A model generated the notes under the pieces. The model worked only from the letters and a program-made list of their open reading frames with translations. It was not told the origin of the DNA and did no database searches. From NCBI RefSeq assembly GCF_026626335.1, contig NZ_JAPNTZ010000027.1, positions 17,496 through 81,495 of the forward strand: DNA of 64,000 nt. The letters are read 5' to 3'. The stretch's first letter is position 1. Every line of letters starts with the position of its first letter. This document shows positions 15,462 to 23,721 of the stretch, one piece after another. Source of the DNA: Paractinoplanes pyxinae (lineage in GTDB: Bacteria; Actinomycetota; Actinomycetes; Mycobacteriales; Micromonosporaceae). The position numbers were made by a program, and so were the translations under genes.

Positions 15462-16586
15462 CTAGCCGGAGATGCCGGAAACAGAGGAATAGCGCATCAC
15501 CGCGCCGATGCCGTGCTCGAGCTCGACCTGTTCGGGCGAGACCAGGTAGAGCTGCGCTCCGGTGCCCGCGGCGGCCCGCACCAGGGCGGCATCCGCCCGC
15601 ACCTTGACCGGCTCTTTCACCCCGGCCTCGCGCAGCACGTGGTCGTCGACCGAGACCGCCGTCGGGTCGTCGGGGTCGATCCACAGCTTGTCCGTCGACG
15701 ACATGTCGTTGATCAGCAGGACGGCGTCGACCTGACCGCGCTGCAGCGCGGCCACCACATCGGTCAGTCCGGTGGCCGCGGACCCGTCGCCCTGCTGGGC
15801 CCGGAACCGGTCGATGACGTCGCGCACGTGCCGGTCGGCCGTCTCGGCCACCGCCTGCAGCGTCACGTCGTCCAGCGCGCTCTCGTCGGCCCCGGCGCCG
15901 CGCGAGCCGGCCTCGGTGCGCACCACCCGGTCGTGCCAGCGCTTGGGCAGCTTGGCGATCAGGTCCTGTACGGCGTGCACGTCCCCGCCGACCACGATGA
16001 CCTCGGCGCCGACCGATTCCGCGAGGTCGGCCGCGGCCGCCGCCACGTCGCCCGCGTTGCGCTTCCACGTCTCTTCGACCGAGTGCTGGAAGCGCAGCGT
16101 CGACCAGCCGCCCCCGCGAGCCTTGTGGATCGGGAACGTCTCGCCGCCCTGGACCGCCTCGTGCCGGGGCGCGCCGCCGGTGCTGAGCGCGTCGATGTCG
16201 CCGCCGGTGCGGTCGGCCAGCACCCGGACGTACGGCACCTCCTCGCCGCGCTGGGCGAGCAGCGGCATGGCGTGCGGCAGGGGTTCGACGTACGCGTTCT
16301 CGGAGATCGGCGCCGCCGGCAGCGTCTCGGCCAGGGCGACCTCGGCGCCGTTCGCGAAGACGGCGATGCCGTGCCGGCCGGCCACGAAGGGACGCTCGCG
16401 CACGACGTCCTCGACGGCGTCGATCGCGGCCGGGTCGGCGCCGCGCTCGGTCAGCGTCTCCCGCATCGCACGCAGACGCAGGTCGATCTCGTGCTCGGCG
16501 TTCTGTTCGGAACGCGTGGTGTCCAGATAGACCGACACCCAGGAGCCGGGCCGGTCGTACAACGGGCGCAAGAATGTCAGGTTCAT
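15462..16586 (-). CDS. Vms1/eRF1-like protein (Rv2629 family)
   Basis: A 374-residue protein related to mycobacterial Rv2629 and the bacterial eRF1-like / Vms1 group, which share the release-factor fold and are suspected of acting on peptidyl-tRNA or stalled ribosomes. Typical stretches are GSWVSVYLDTTR near the N-terminus, PYVRVLADRTGGD in the middle, VIVVGGDVHAVQDLI, and the L7Ae-like C-terminus AVLLINDMSSTDKLW and QLYLVSPEQVELEHGIGAVM. In mycobacteria this family sits in the dormancy regulon beside universal stress proteins, and a Usp gene diverges from it here. Biochemical role is family inference. Confidence 0.82.
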   Translation of the reverse strand: MNLTFLRPLYDRPGSWVSVYLDTTRSEQNAEHEIDLRLRAMRETLTERGADPAAIDAVEDVVRERPFVAGRHGIAVFANGAEVALAETLPAAPISENAYVEPLPHAMPLLAQRGEEVPYVRVLADRTGGDIDALSTGGAPRHEAVQGGETFPIHKARGGGWSTLRFQHSVEETWKRNAGDVAAAAADLAESVGAEVIVVGGDVHAVQDLIAKLPKRWHDRVVRTEAGSRGAGADESALDDVTLQAVAETADRHVRDVIDRFRAQQGDGSAATGLTDVVAALQRGQVDAVLLINDMSSTDKLWIDPDDPTAVSVDDHVLREAGVKEPVKVRADAALVRAAAGTGAQLYLVSPEQVELEHGIGAVMRYSSVSGISG

Positions 16587-16720
16587 GAATCCGGTCTACC
16601 CCTCGGTGCGCGAGTTTCACCCGGGACGAGACGACCGACGCGGTGACTGTCACATTTCGCGCCGCCCTCGGGTCTATGAGGAACGACCGAAAGAGGAACA
16701 GACCGAAAGGAGGCCGGCCG

Positions 16721-17593
16721 ATGAGGGCACGCGTGATCGTGGGGGTCGACGGATCCGAACAAGCCTTGACCGCTGTGCGCGCGGCCGCGGGGGAGGCGGC
16801 CCGCCGCAGCATGCCGCTGCACATCGTGCACGCCTTCTTCTGGCCGATGCTGCACGTGAACACGGGACCGGTGTCGGCCGACATGCCGGACACCGGGCTG
16901 GAGAACTTCGCGGTGGACATGCTGGCCGAGGCCGTACGGACGGCGGAGGCCGCCCAGCCCGGGGTGCACGTCACGAAGGCGCTGATCGACGGGCCGGCCG
17001 CGCCGGTGCTGATCGAGGCGTCCCGCGGGGCCGCGTTGCTGGTGCTGGGCGACCGGGGGCTGGGCAGCATCAGCGGCCTGGTCATCGGCTCGGTCGCCGT
17101 GCACGCGGCCGCCCACGCCGACTGTCCGGTGGTGGTGATCCGCGGCGACGAGCCGCCGCCGGGGCCGGTCGTGGTCGGGGTCGACGGCTCGGAGTCGTCC
17201 GAGCTCGCGGTGGGCTTCGCCTTCGACGAGGCCTCGCGCCGCGGTGCGCCGCTGATGCCGGTGATCGTCTGGAACGAGGTGGAGGCGGCCGGGGCGCACC
17301 AGTGGCACTCGGCGTCGACGGCGTCCGAGGCTCTGGCCGGGGAGGCCCAGCGCACCTTGAGCGAGCAGCTGAGCGGGTGGCGGGGCAAGTTCCCGGACGT
17401 CGAGGTGGCCCCGGCCGCGCTGCGCGGGCACCCGCGCCAGGTGCTGGCCGACCTGTCGCGCGAGGCCCAGCTGGTCGTGGTCGGCGCCCGTGGGCTGGGC
17501 GCGTTCAAGGGGCTGATGCTCGGTTCGGTCAGCCAGTCGCTGCTCTACAACGCGGCCGGCCCGGTGGCCGTCGTACGAGGGGAGATGTCATGA
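16721..17593 (+). CDS. Tandem-domain universal stress protein
   Basis: A 290-residue protein of two Usp domains, as in mycobacterial Rv2623 and Rv2005c. Each domain starts with a VGVDGSE strand (residues about 6 and 152) and ends with an intact ATP-binding signature: GDRGLGSISGLVIGSVA in domain one and GARGLGAFKGLMLGSVS in domain two, so both halves probably bind ATP. ATG 16721 is fixed by AAAGGAGG at 16706-16713; the frame is open further upstream but without a site. It overlaps the next gene by ATGA. Likely induced by hypoxia or stress, judged from its neighbours. Confidence 0.93.
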   Translation: MRARVIVGVDGSEQALTAVRAAAGEAARRSMPLHIVHAFFWPMLHVNTGPVSADMPDTGLENFAVDMLAEAVRTAEAAQPGVHVTKALIDGPAAPVLIEASRGAALLVLGDRGLGSISGLVIGSVAVHAAAHADCPVVVIRGDEPPPGPVVVGVDGSESSELAVGFAFDEASRRGAPLMPVIVWNEVEAAGAHQWHSASTASEALAGEAQRTLSEQLSGWRGKFPDVEVAPAALRGHPRQVLADLSREAQLVVVGARGLGAFKGLMLGSVSQSLLYNAAGPVAVVRGEMS

Positions 17594-18324
17594 GGATCGC
17601 GGTACTGGGCGGGACGGGGCTGATCGGCTCGCGGGTCGTCGCCCTGCTGAGGGGACGGGGCCACGACGCGGTGGCGCACTCGCTGTCGACGGGGGTCGAC
17701 CTACGTACGGGCCAGGGTCTGCCCGAGGCGATCAAGGGGGCCGACGTGGTGGTGAATCTGACCCGCCCGGACCGGTTCGACCACACGTCGCCGGTGTTCT
17801 TCCGCGAGACCATGGAGAACCTGCTCCAGGCGGCCGAGGACGCCGAGGTCGGCCACATCGTCATCCTGTCCATCGTCGGCGCGGACCAGGTGCCCGACGT
17901 GCCCTACTACCGCGGCAAGGTGGTGCAGGAGGAGGTGCTGCGGGCGGGCGACATCCCGTGGTCGATCGTCCGGTCGACGCAGTTCTTCGAGTTCATCGAC
18001 CGGGTCATGTCGTGGACCTCGGACGACAGCAGCGTCCGGCTGCCCAGCACGCTGCTGCAGCCGATCGCGGCCGACGACGTCGCCCGCATCGTGGCCGGCG
18101 TCGCGACCACCGGGTCCCTGGACGGCGTCCTCGAAATCGCCGGACCCGAGGTGTTCCCGCTCGACCAGCTGGGACGCATCACCCTGGCCGCTCGCGGCGA
18201 CGAGCGGCCGGTCGTGGTCGACCCCGCGGCCGGCCTGTACTCGCACGTCAAAGGGGCTGCGCTGATCGCCCGGGACAACGCCGTGCTCGCCGAAACTACC
18301 TACCGCCAGTGGCTGAGCAACTGA
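17590..18324 (+). CDS. NmrA-like / atypical SDR NAD(P)-binding protein
   Basis: A 244-residue atypical short-chain dehydrogenase. The N-terminal nucleotide-binding motif is VLGGTGLIGSRV. VVNLTRPDRF, HIVILSIVGADQVPDVPYYRGKVVQEE and WSIVRSTQFFEF are typical of the NmrA and complex-I-associated SDR5-type group that often acts as a redox sensor or quinone-linked enzyme rather than a classical dehydrogenase. The Y-x3-K pair appears as YYRGKVV. Translationally coupled to the Usp gene (ATGA overlap). Confidence 0.85.
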   Translation: MRIAVLGGTGLIGSRVVALLRGRGHDAVAHSLSTGVDLRTGQGLPEAIKGADVVVNLTRPDRFDHTSPVFFRETMENLLQAAEDAEVGHIVILSIVGADQVPDVPYYRGKVVQEEVLRAGDIPWSIVRSTQFFEFIDRVMSWTSDDSSVRLPSTLLQPIAADDVARIVAGVATTGSLDGVLEIAGPEVFPLDQLGRITLAARGDERPVVVDPAAGLYSHVKGAALIARDNAVLAETTYRQWLSN

Positions 18325-18630
18325 TCAGCTGCCCATCCGGATGAGCGCGTTCCCGCCCAGCATGAGCAGGTCGGCCCCCGCCACCAGGGCCAGGCTCAGG
18401 TGCAGGTGGCGGGAGGCAGCTTCGGGATCGTCGTCCCGCATGCCGCGCAGCGCCAGCACCCCGGCCCCGATGACCAGCGGGATGCCGCCGATCAGCAGCA
18501 GGCCCACCGAGCCCGGCGTGTGCCCGCCCGTGACCAGCAGGATCAGCATCACCACGGGGACGATGCCGAAGACCACCACGGCGATCCCGCTGTACCAGCG
18601 CAGCGGCCTCGTCGCTTCCATGTTCGCCAC
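18325..18630 (-). CDS. Small membrane protein
   Basis: A 101-residue protein with three hydrophobic segments: about residues 13-33 (YSGIAVVVFGIVPVVMLILL), 41-58 (GLLLIGGIPLVIGAGVLAL) and 78-96 (LSLALVAGADLLMLGGNAL). No family recognised. It is divergent from the padR gene and shares its 37-base AT-rich promoter gap, so PadR may control it. Confidence 0.65.
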   Translation of the reverse strand: MANMEATRPLRWYSGIAVVVFGIVPVVMLILLVTGGHTPGSVGLLLIGGIPLVIGAGVLALRGMRDDDPEAASRHLHLSLALVAGADLLMLGGNALIRMGS

Positions 18631-18667
18631 CTTGACCTCATACTCAGATAATCTTTATATTGCCCGC
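18631..18667. promoter_or_regulatory. AT-rich divergent promoter, likely PadR site
   Basis: CATACTCAGATAATCTTTATAT stands out as AT-rich in this genome (split here as CATACTCAGATAA plus TCTTTATAT). PadR regulators often bind ATACT-like half-sites near their own gene. No clean second half-site is present. Confidence 0.4.
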
Positions 18668-19009
18668 ATGGCGAAGGCAATGCGGGAACCCACCTTCTGG
18701 ATTCTGACCGCTCTGGTCGATCAGGCCCGGCACGGGTACGGCATCATCCAGCAGGCCGCCAGTCTGTCCGACGGCCAGGTCACGCTCCAAGCCGGCACGC
18801 TCTACGCCGCTCTCGACCGGCTGCACGCCGAGGGGCTGGTCGCGATCGACCACGACGAGACGGTCGACGGCCGCCCCCGCCGCTACTACCGCCTGACCAG
18901 GGGCGGGGTGGCCGCGCTGCAGGAAGAGACAACTCGGCTCGAGCGCAACGCGAGCACGGCTTCCCGCCAGCTCGCTGCCCGCCGCCACCTGGGCGAGGCG
19001 ACCGCGTGA
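18668..19009 (+). CDS. PadR-family transcriptional regulator
   Basis: A 113-residue winged-helix repressor. REPTFWILTALVDQARHGYGIIQ, the recognition region LQAGTLYAALDRLHAEGLV and the wing RPRRYYRLTRGG are classic PadR subfamily 1. It is followed, with a GTGA overlap, by a membrane protein. This PadR plus membrane-protein pairing is very common in actinobacteria and suggests that PadR senses a compound and releases the membrane protein. ATG 18668 is chosen by family alignment, although the frame is open upstream. Confidence 0.92.
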   Translation: MAKAMREPTFWILTALVDQARHGYGIIQQAASLSDGQVTLQAGTLYAALDRLHAEGLVAIDHDETVDGRPRRYYRLTRGGVAALQEETTRLERNASTASRQLAARRHLGEATA

Positions 19010-20064
19010 GCCGGCTCGGTGCGGGCTATCGGCTGCTGCTACGCGCCTATCCGCCCGGCCGGCGCCGCGGCGAACTGGCGGACACCCTGCTCGAGGTGGG
19101 TCGCGCCCGTCCCTCCGTACGCGAGGGCCTGAACCTGCTGCGGCACGGGCTCCGCGCGCGTCTGGGCCGACCGGCCAGTACTGCCGTGGTGGTGCTGGCG
19201 ACCATGATCGCGCTGGTCACCGGCGTCGTCGGAGCGGCCGTGACCACGCGGTTGGCCTGGGAGGCGGTGCCCGCCCTGCCGTCCGGTGAACGCCTCGACG
19301 AGATCGCCGGCACCGTGTTCCCGGGCGTGCCCACCACCGCCGAGAAGTACAGCGACGAGTTGTTCTACGACCTGCGTGAGCCATCGACGGCCGAGGTGTT
19401 CCTGACCGGTCACGACGAGGACTTCCAGTTCACCGACGTCATCCTCGGGCCGGAGAGCCGCTTCCTGCCCGGCGACTACCGGCAGTGGACCGTCGAGGCG
19501 CAGGGCCGCCTGGTCGAGGCGGGCTGGGACGTCGGCCGGGCCGAGGTCACGGGCGCGACCTGGATCGCCACCGGCGAGATCGACGACAGCGGCCGCCTCT
19601 TCACCGCCACCCGGGACGGCCTCGCGCTCGAGATCCAGACCGAGACGGACGTCGTGGACACCCCGGCGGGCTCGTTCTCTGTGACGGCCGAGGTCGACCG
19701 GCTCACGCCGGGCTATGTGCTGGCCGCGGGCGTGTTCGGGCTGCTGGCCGGCGCGCTGCTGGGCTGGCTGGTCACCGGCTGGGTGAGCCGCCGCACCGAG
19801 TTCCAGGGCGCCGGCGTCCGCTCGCTGGCCCGTGAGCCGGCCTGGTTGGGTCTGGTCTTCCTGCTGCCGCAGGCCTTGGTCGCGCTGGTCGCCATGGTCG
19901 GTCAGCAGGTGGTCGGCGGGGCGCCCGGCTCGCCGTTCTGGGCCCTTTCCGTCACGTACGGGTTCGGGTGCGGGCTGCTGGGCTTCGTGCTCTTCGGCGT
20001 CTCGCTGGTGACCGCCCTGGTGGCCGGCAAGGCAGCCCCGGATGCCGAGCCGGTGGTCAGCTGA
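19006..20064 (+). CDS. Membrane protein partnered with PadR
   Basis: A 352-residue protein. The N-terminal RLLLRAYPPGRRRGELADTLLE is the standard start of PadR-associated permease-like proteins. One helix follows near residue 65 (TAVVVLATMIALVTGVVGAAV), then an exterior domain of about 160 residues rich in acidic groups, then three or four C-terminal helices (LAAGVFGLLAGALLGWLV, WLGLVFLLPQALVALVAMV, GFGCGLLGFVLFGVSLV). Coupled to padR by overlapping stop and start. Its last 8 bases overlap the convergent regulator gene. Function unknown. Confidence 0.75.
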   Translation: MSRLGAGYRLLLRAYPPGRRRGELADTLLEVGRARPSVREGLNLLRHGLRARLGRPASTAVVVLATMIALVTGVVGAAVTTRLAWEAVPALPSGERLDEIAGTVFPGVPTTAEKYSDELFYDLREPSTAEVFLTGHDEDFQFTDVILGPESRFLPGDYRQWTVEAQGRLVEAGWDVGRAEVTGATWIATGEIDDSGRLFTATRDGLALEIQTETDVVDTPAGSFSVTAEVDRLTPGYVLAAGVFGLLAGALLGWLVTGWVSRRTEFQGAGVRSLAREPAWLGLVFLLPQALVALVAMVGQQVVGGAPGSPFWALSVTYGFGCGLLGFVLFGVSLVTALVAGKAAPDAEPVVS

Positions 20065-21013
20065 CCTGGCGGAATGCTGTCCGGTAGGTCTCGGGGCCGA
20101 CACCGCGTACGCGCCGGAACTGCCGCCGCAACGTGTCGACGCTGCCGAAACCGCTGCGGCGGGCCACCGACGCGATGGTCGAGTCGGCCCGTTCGAGCAG
20201 GCGCTCGGCGTGCCGGACCCGTTGCTCGCGCACCCAGGCGGCCGGGGTGGCGCCGGTGGCCGCGGTGAAGTGCCGGATGAAGGTGCGCGTCGACATCGAG
20301 GCCCGCAGCGCCAGCGCCTCCACCGACAGGTCGTCGTCGAGGTGGTCGGCCGCCCAGTCGAGCAGTTCCGACAAGCCGGTTCCGGCCTGGGGCGGGGTGA
20401 CCGGGCGTCGCGAGAACTGCGCCTGGCCGCCGCTGCGGTGCGCGGGCACCACCAGCTCGCGGGCGACGCGGTTGGCCACGTCGGCGCCGTGCTCCTGGCG
20501 GATCAGGTGCAGGCAGAGGTCGATCGCGGCCGACGCTCCGGCACTGGTGGCGACGGCGCCGTCGACCGCGTAGATCCGGTCCATGTCGACGGCGACCTGC
20601 GGAAATCGGCGGGACAGATCGTCCGCGTACGCCCAATGGGTGGTCGCCGTGCGCCCGTCCAGCAGTCCGGCCGCGGCCAGCGTGAAGGCGCCGGTACACA
20701 GGGCGGCCACCGTGGCGCCACGCTCGGCTGCCCCGCGCAGCGCTGTTGTCAATTCCGTCGAAGGAGGCGGCACGGGCGGGGAGGCGCCGGTCACGATGAT
20801 CAGGTCGGCCCGTTCCAGCCGGTCGAGGCCGTCGGTCGGGGTGACGCGGAAGCCGCTCGAGGTGAGCAGCGGCCCGGGCGACTCGGAACAGACCGCGTAC
20901 GAGTAGCGGGGCAGCGACGGGTCGGCGCGCGGGATCCCGAAGATCTCGCTGGCGATGCCCAGCTCGAAGGCGGGTACCGGCTCGGCCACCACCACGGCGA
21001 CGTCGACCGTCAT
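20057..21013 (-). CDS. GlxA/AdpA-like AraC-family regulator
   Basis: A 318-residue regulator with an N-terminal DJ-1/PfpI-like amidotransferase fold (VAVVVAEPVPAFELGIASEIF, then the nucleophile-elbow-like VAALCTGAFTLAAAGLL) and a C-terminal double helix-turn-helix of the AraC type (SVEALALRASMSTRTFIRHF and TIASVARRSGFGSVDTLRRQFR). This is the architecture of AdpA and GlxA regulators. ATG 21013 is chosen because the family begins MTVDVAVV; a longer open frame upstream runs through the divergent transporter. TGGCA inverted repeats in the shared promoter suggest self-regulation and control of the transporter. Confidence 0.9.
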   Translation of the reverse strand: MTVDVAVVVAEPVPAFELGIASEIFGIPRADPSLPRYSYAVCSESPGPLLTSSGFRVTPTDGLDRLERADLIIVTGASPPVPPPSTELTTALRGAAERGATVAALCTGAFTLAAAGLLDGRTATTHWAYADDLSRRFPQVAVDMDRIYAVDGAVATSAGASAAIDLCLHLIRQEHGADVANRVARELVVPAHRSGGQAQFSRRPVTPPQAGTGLSELLDWAADHLDDDLSVEALALRASMSTRTFIRHFTAATGATPAAWVREQRVRHAERLLERADSTIASVARRSGFGSVDTLRRQFRRVRGVGPETYRTAFRQVS

Positions 21014-21023
21014 GCCCTCAGGA

Positions 21024-21058
21024 TGGCACAGAATGCCGCTCTCATGGCAAGTCTGCCA
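21024..21058. promoter_or_regulatory. TGGCA inverted repeats in divergent promoter
   Basis: TGGCAAGTCTGCCA (21045-21058) is a perfect palindrome with a 4-base spacer, and TGGCACAGAATGCC (21024-21037) is a near copy. TGGC-type half-sites resemble the AdpA consensus, matching the AdpA-like regulator encoded next to it. Confidence 0.5.
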
Positions 21059-21082
21059 AATCTGAGCGGGTAGCCGAGGAGT

Positions 21083-22009
21083 ATGACCTTCCTCGGACCG
21101 CTGCTCATCGTGTACGTCGTCTGGGGCTCCACCTATCTGGCGCAGAAGGTGGGCCTGGAGACGCTGCCCCCGCTGACCATGAACGCCACCCGCTTCCTGG
21201 TGGCCGGTGCGCTCCTGTACGCGTACTGCCGCTGGCGCCGGATGCCGAACCCCGACCGCCCGCAGTGGCGCGCCGGCGCCATTCAGGGTCTGCTGCTGCC
21301 GGCCGCGGGCACGGGCGGCGCCGCCTGGGCCGAGCAGTATTTGTCGTCCGGCATCACCGCGCTGTTCCTGGCCACCATCCCGCTCTGGATCGTGCTGGGC
21401 CGCCGGGTGGCCGACCACGAGAAGATCACCTGGCCGGTGGCGCTGGGGCTGCTCGCGGGCTTCACCGGGGTGGTCGTGCTGGCCCGGCCGTCCGGCGGCG
21501 GGGACGCGGTGGCGATCGCGGTCGCCTTGGGCGGGGCGCTGTGCTGGGGGCTGGGCACGGTGTACGCCGGTCATGCGCCCCGGCCGCAGTCGGCGCTCAT
21601 GGCGAGCGCGATCGAGATGCTGTGCGCGGGCGCCATCCTGGTCGTGCTGTCCGGTCTTACCGGCGAATGGTCGCGGATCGGTCTCAGCGGGCGGTCGGCC
21701 CTGGCCGTGGGTTATCTGATCGTCTTCGGCAGCCTGGTCGCCTACACCGCGTACACCTGGCTGCTCGATCACGCCGCGCCGCGGATCGTCGGCACGTACG
21801 CCTTCGTCAACCCGGTCGTCGCGGTGCTCCTGGGCTGGTGGATCCTGAGCGAACCGCTCACTCTCCGTACGCTGCTGGCCACCGGTGTGATCGCGGCCGG
21901 GGTGGCGCTGATCGTGCTCGCACCGCCGCCCCAGCCCCGGGCCGTGAGTGACCCACCGCGCATCCGTTTGCGGGCGGTGGGGATTCGGCGGCAGTGTGAG
22001 AGAGGATGA
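21083..22009 (+). CDS. EamA/DMT-family transporter
   Basis: A 308-residue transporter with ten predicted helices arranged as two EamA repeats. WGSTYLAQKVGLETLPPLTMNATRFLVAG is the typical first repeat start, and SLVAYTAYTWLLDHAAPRIVGTYAFVNPVVAVLLGW is the conserved second-repeat core. The family exports amino acids and related metabolites; the substrate is unknown. It diverges from the GlxA-like regulator. The basic C-terminal tail of about 30 residues is unusual. The next gene starts 30 bases later and may share the transcript. Confidence 0.88.
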   Translation: MTFLGPLLIVYVVWGSTYLAQKVGLETLPPLTMNATRFLVAGALLYAYCRWRRMPNPDRPQWRAGAIQGLLLPAAGTGGAAWAEQYLSSGITALFLATIPLWIVLGRRVADHEKITWPVALGLLAGFTGVVVLARPSGGGDAVAIAVALGGALCWGLGTVYAGHAPRPQSALMASAIEMLCAGAILVVLSGLTGEWSRIGLSGRSALAVGYLIVFGSLVAYTAYTWLLDHAAPRIVGTYAFVNPVVAVLLGWWILSEPLTLRTLLATGVIAAGVALIVLAPPPQPRAVSDPPRIRLRAVGIRRQCERG

Positions 22010-22038
22010 GGGGCACGCTTGTTGATCAGGAGGGGCCC

Positions 22039-23373
22039 ATGCGGTCACGCACCGACGTAGTCGAAGACTTGATGGCACGCTTTCCGCACGTCCCGCGGGA
22101 GGCTGTGGTCAAGGAGGACCTGCTCCGAGGCGGGCTGGCGTTCGACGACTCGGCGCTGACCGACAACGAGAACGGCGACGTCAAACCCAAGTCGTACTTC
22201 ATCTTCTCGTTCGACCACCGCACCCTGCCCGAGCTGGGCACGGCCGCGCTGCGCCGCCCGCCGGAAGAGATCGTGCTCACCGGCGGTCCCTACGATTTCC
22301 GCCGTACGGTCGTCTCGGTCCGCACCAACCCGAGCTCGCCCTATCGGGTCAAGACCGGCGACGACGGCCGGTTGCACCTCTACCTCGACGGCAAGCCGAT
22401 CGCGGACGTCGGTGTGCCCCCGATGCCCGACTACTACCGCCACACGCTCGCCAACGGCAAGTCGGTGATGGAGGTGGCCCCGACCATCCAGTGGGGCTAC
22501 CTGATCTATCTGACCGCCTTCCGGGTCTGCCAGTACTTCGGCGCGAAAGAGGAGTGCCAGTACTGCGACATCAACCACAACTGGCGTCAGCACAAGGCGG
22601 CCGGGCGGCCCTACACCGGGGTCAAGCCGATCGACGAGATCCTCGAGGCGCTCGCGATCATCGACAAGCACGACACCGCGAAGACGTCGCAGGCCTACAC
22701 GCTGACCGGCGGCAGCATCACCTCGCAGCTGCAGGGCAAGACCGAGGCCGACTTCTACGGCCAGTACGCCCAGGCCATCGAGCAGCACTTCCCGGGCCGA
22801 TGGATCGGCAAGGTGGTGGCCCAGGCCCTGCCCAAGGCCGACGTGCAGCGGTTCAAGGACTACGGCATCCAGATCTACCACCCCAACTACGAGGTGTGGG
22901 ACAAGAAGCTGTTCGAGCTGTACTGCCCGGGTAAGGAGCGCTACGTGGGCCGCGAGGAGTGGCACCGCCGCATCCTCGACTCGGCCGAGATCTTCGGGCC
23001 CCGCAACGTGATCCCGAACTTCGTGGCCGGCGTCGAGATGGCCGCCCCGCACGGCTTCACCACCGTGAACGAGGCGATCGACTCCACCGCCGAGGGCCTG
23101 CAGTACTTCATGTCGCGCGGCATCACCCCGCGGTTCACCACGTGGTGCCCCGAGCCGACGACCCCGCTGGGCAAGACCAACCCGGAGGGCGCGCCGCTCG
23201 AGTACCACGTGCGCCTGCTCGAGACGTACCGCGCGGTCATGGAGGCCAACGGCCTGAGCAGCCCGCCCGGTTACGGTCCGGCGGGGGCCGGCCGGGCCGT
23301 GTTCTCGGTGTCCTCGTTCATGGACTCGCTGCCCGCGAACGACGAGGTCGCCGACGTGACCGTCCGCTCCTGA
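22039..23373 (+). CDS. Radical-SAM protein with non-canonical CX8CX2C cluster motif
   Basis: A 444-residue cytoplasmic protein. A 120-residue N-terminal domain is followed by a radical-SAM-like barrel. The probable 4Fe-4S motif is CQYFGAKEECQYC (about residues 167-179), that is C-X8-C-X2-C with an aromatic residue before the last cysteine, instead of CX3CX2C. Support comes from AYTLTGGSI (the GGE-like strand), LPKADVQRFKDYGIQIYHPNYE, NVIPNFVAGVEM and ITPRFTTWCPEPTTPLG, all typical of radical-SAM barrels such as BioB-like enzymes. ATG 22039 is fixed by AGGAGG at 22028-22033. Reaction unknown; no RiPP precursor or cofactor operon adjoins. Confidence 0.75.
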   Translation: MRSRTDVVEDLMARFPHVPREAVVKEDLLRGGLAFDDSALTDNENGDVKPKSYFIFSFDHRTLPELGTAALRRPPEEIVLTGGPYDFRRTVVSVRTNPSSPYRVKTGDDGRLHLYLDGKPIADVGVPPMPDYYRHTLANGKSVMEVAPTIQWGYLIYLTAFRVCQYFGAKEECQYCDINHNWRQHKAAGRPYTGVKPIDEILEALAIIDKHDTAKTSQAYTLTGGSITSQLQGKTEADFYGQYAQAIEQHFPGRWIGKVVAQALPKADVQRFKDYGIQIYHPNYEVWDKKLFELYCPGKERYVGREEWHRRILDSAEIFGPRNVIPNFVAGVEMAAPHGFTTVNEAIDSTAEGLQYFMSRGITPRFTTWCPEPTTPLGKTNPEGAPLEYHVRLLETYRAVMEANGLSSPPGYGPAGAGRAVFSVSSFMDSLPANDEVADVTVRS

Positions 23374-23395
23374 CGTCACCTTCCGCCTGACCGAT

Positions 23396-23419
23396 GCCGC
23401 CCGGGCTTTCCCGGGCGGC
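23396..23419 (+). terminator. Rho-independent terminator
   Basis: A perfect 10-bp stem, GCCGCCCGGG (23396-23405) with CCCGGGCGGC (23410-23419), on a CTTT loop, followed by GTCGTGTTTTG. It ends the radical-SAM transcript. Confidence 0.85.
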
Positions 23420-23721
23420 GTCGTGTTTTGTCCCTTTGTGCCGTGAGTCGTAGACACCAAGGCTTGTACTCGGTGTGTTGGCCTCTTGATCGTCGCTGTG
23501 GGTGAGCAGACGCGACGTAGTGGCGGGGCCACGCAATGGTGAGCGGGGGCGGCCTTACGGCACTTTTTGGTCCGATTCCGCGTGGGCCTGACTGGTCAGG
23601 GCAGTCAATTCCGAGATCGTTCCGAGTGATCTGTTCAGTACGAGGCTGAGCTGCTGAAATGTGGGGCCCGCGCCATTGTCAACCCGAGAATTCCGTACGG
23701 GAAAGAAGGTGTTGACAGCCG
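23420..23721. other. Intergenic region upstream of membrane protein
   Basis: No gene seen. The half nearest the next gene is relatively AT-rich (GTCAATTCCGAGATCGTTCC and neighbours) and probably carries its promoter. No palindrome or recognisable operator was found. Confidence 0.4.

Noticed and set aside
16587..16720. DosR-type box upstream of the Usp gene
   Set aside because: GGGACGAG near 16624 resembles half of the box, but the symmetrical second half is missing.
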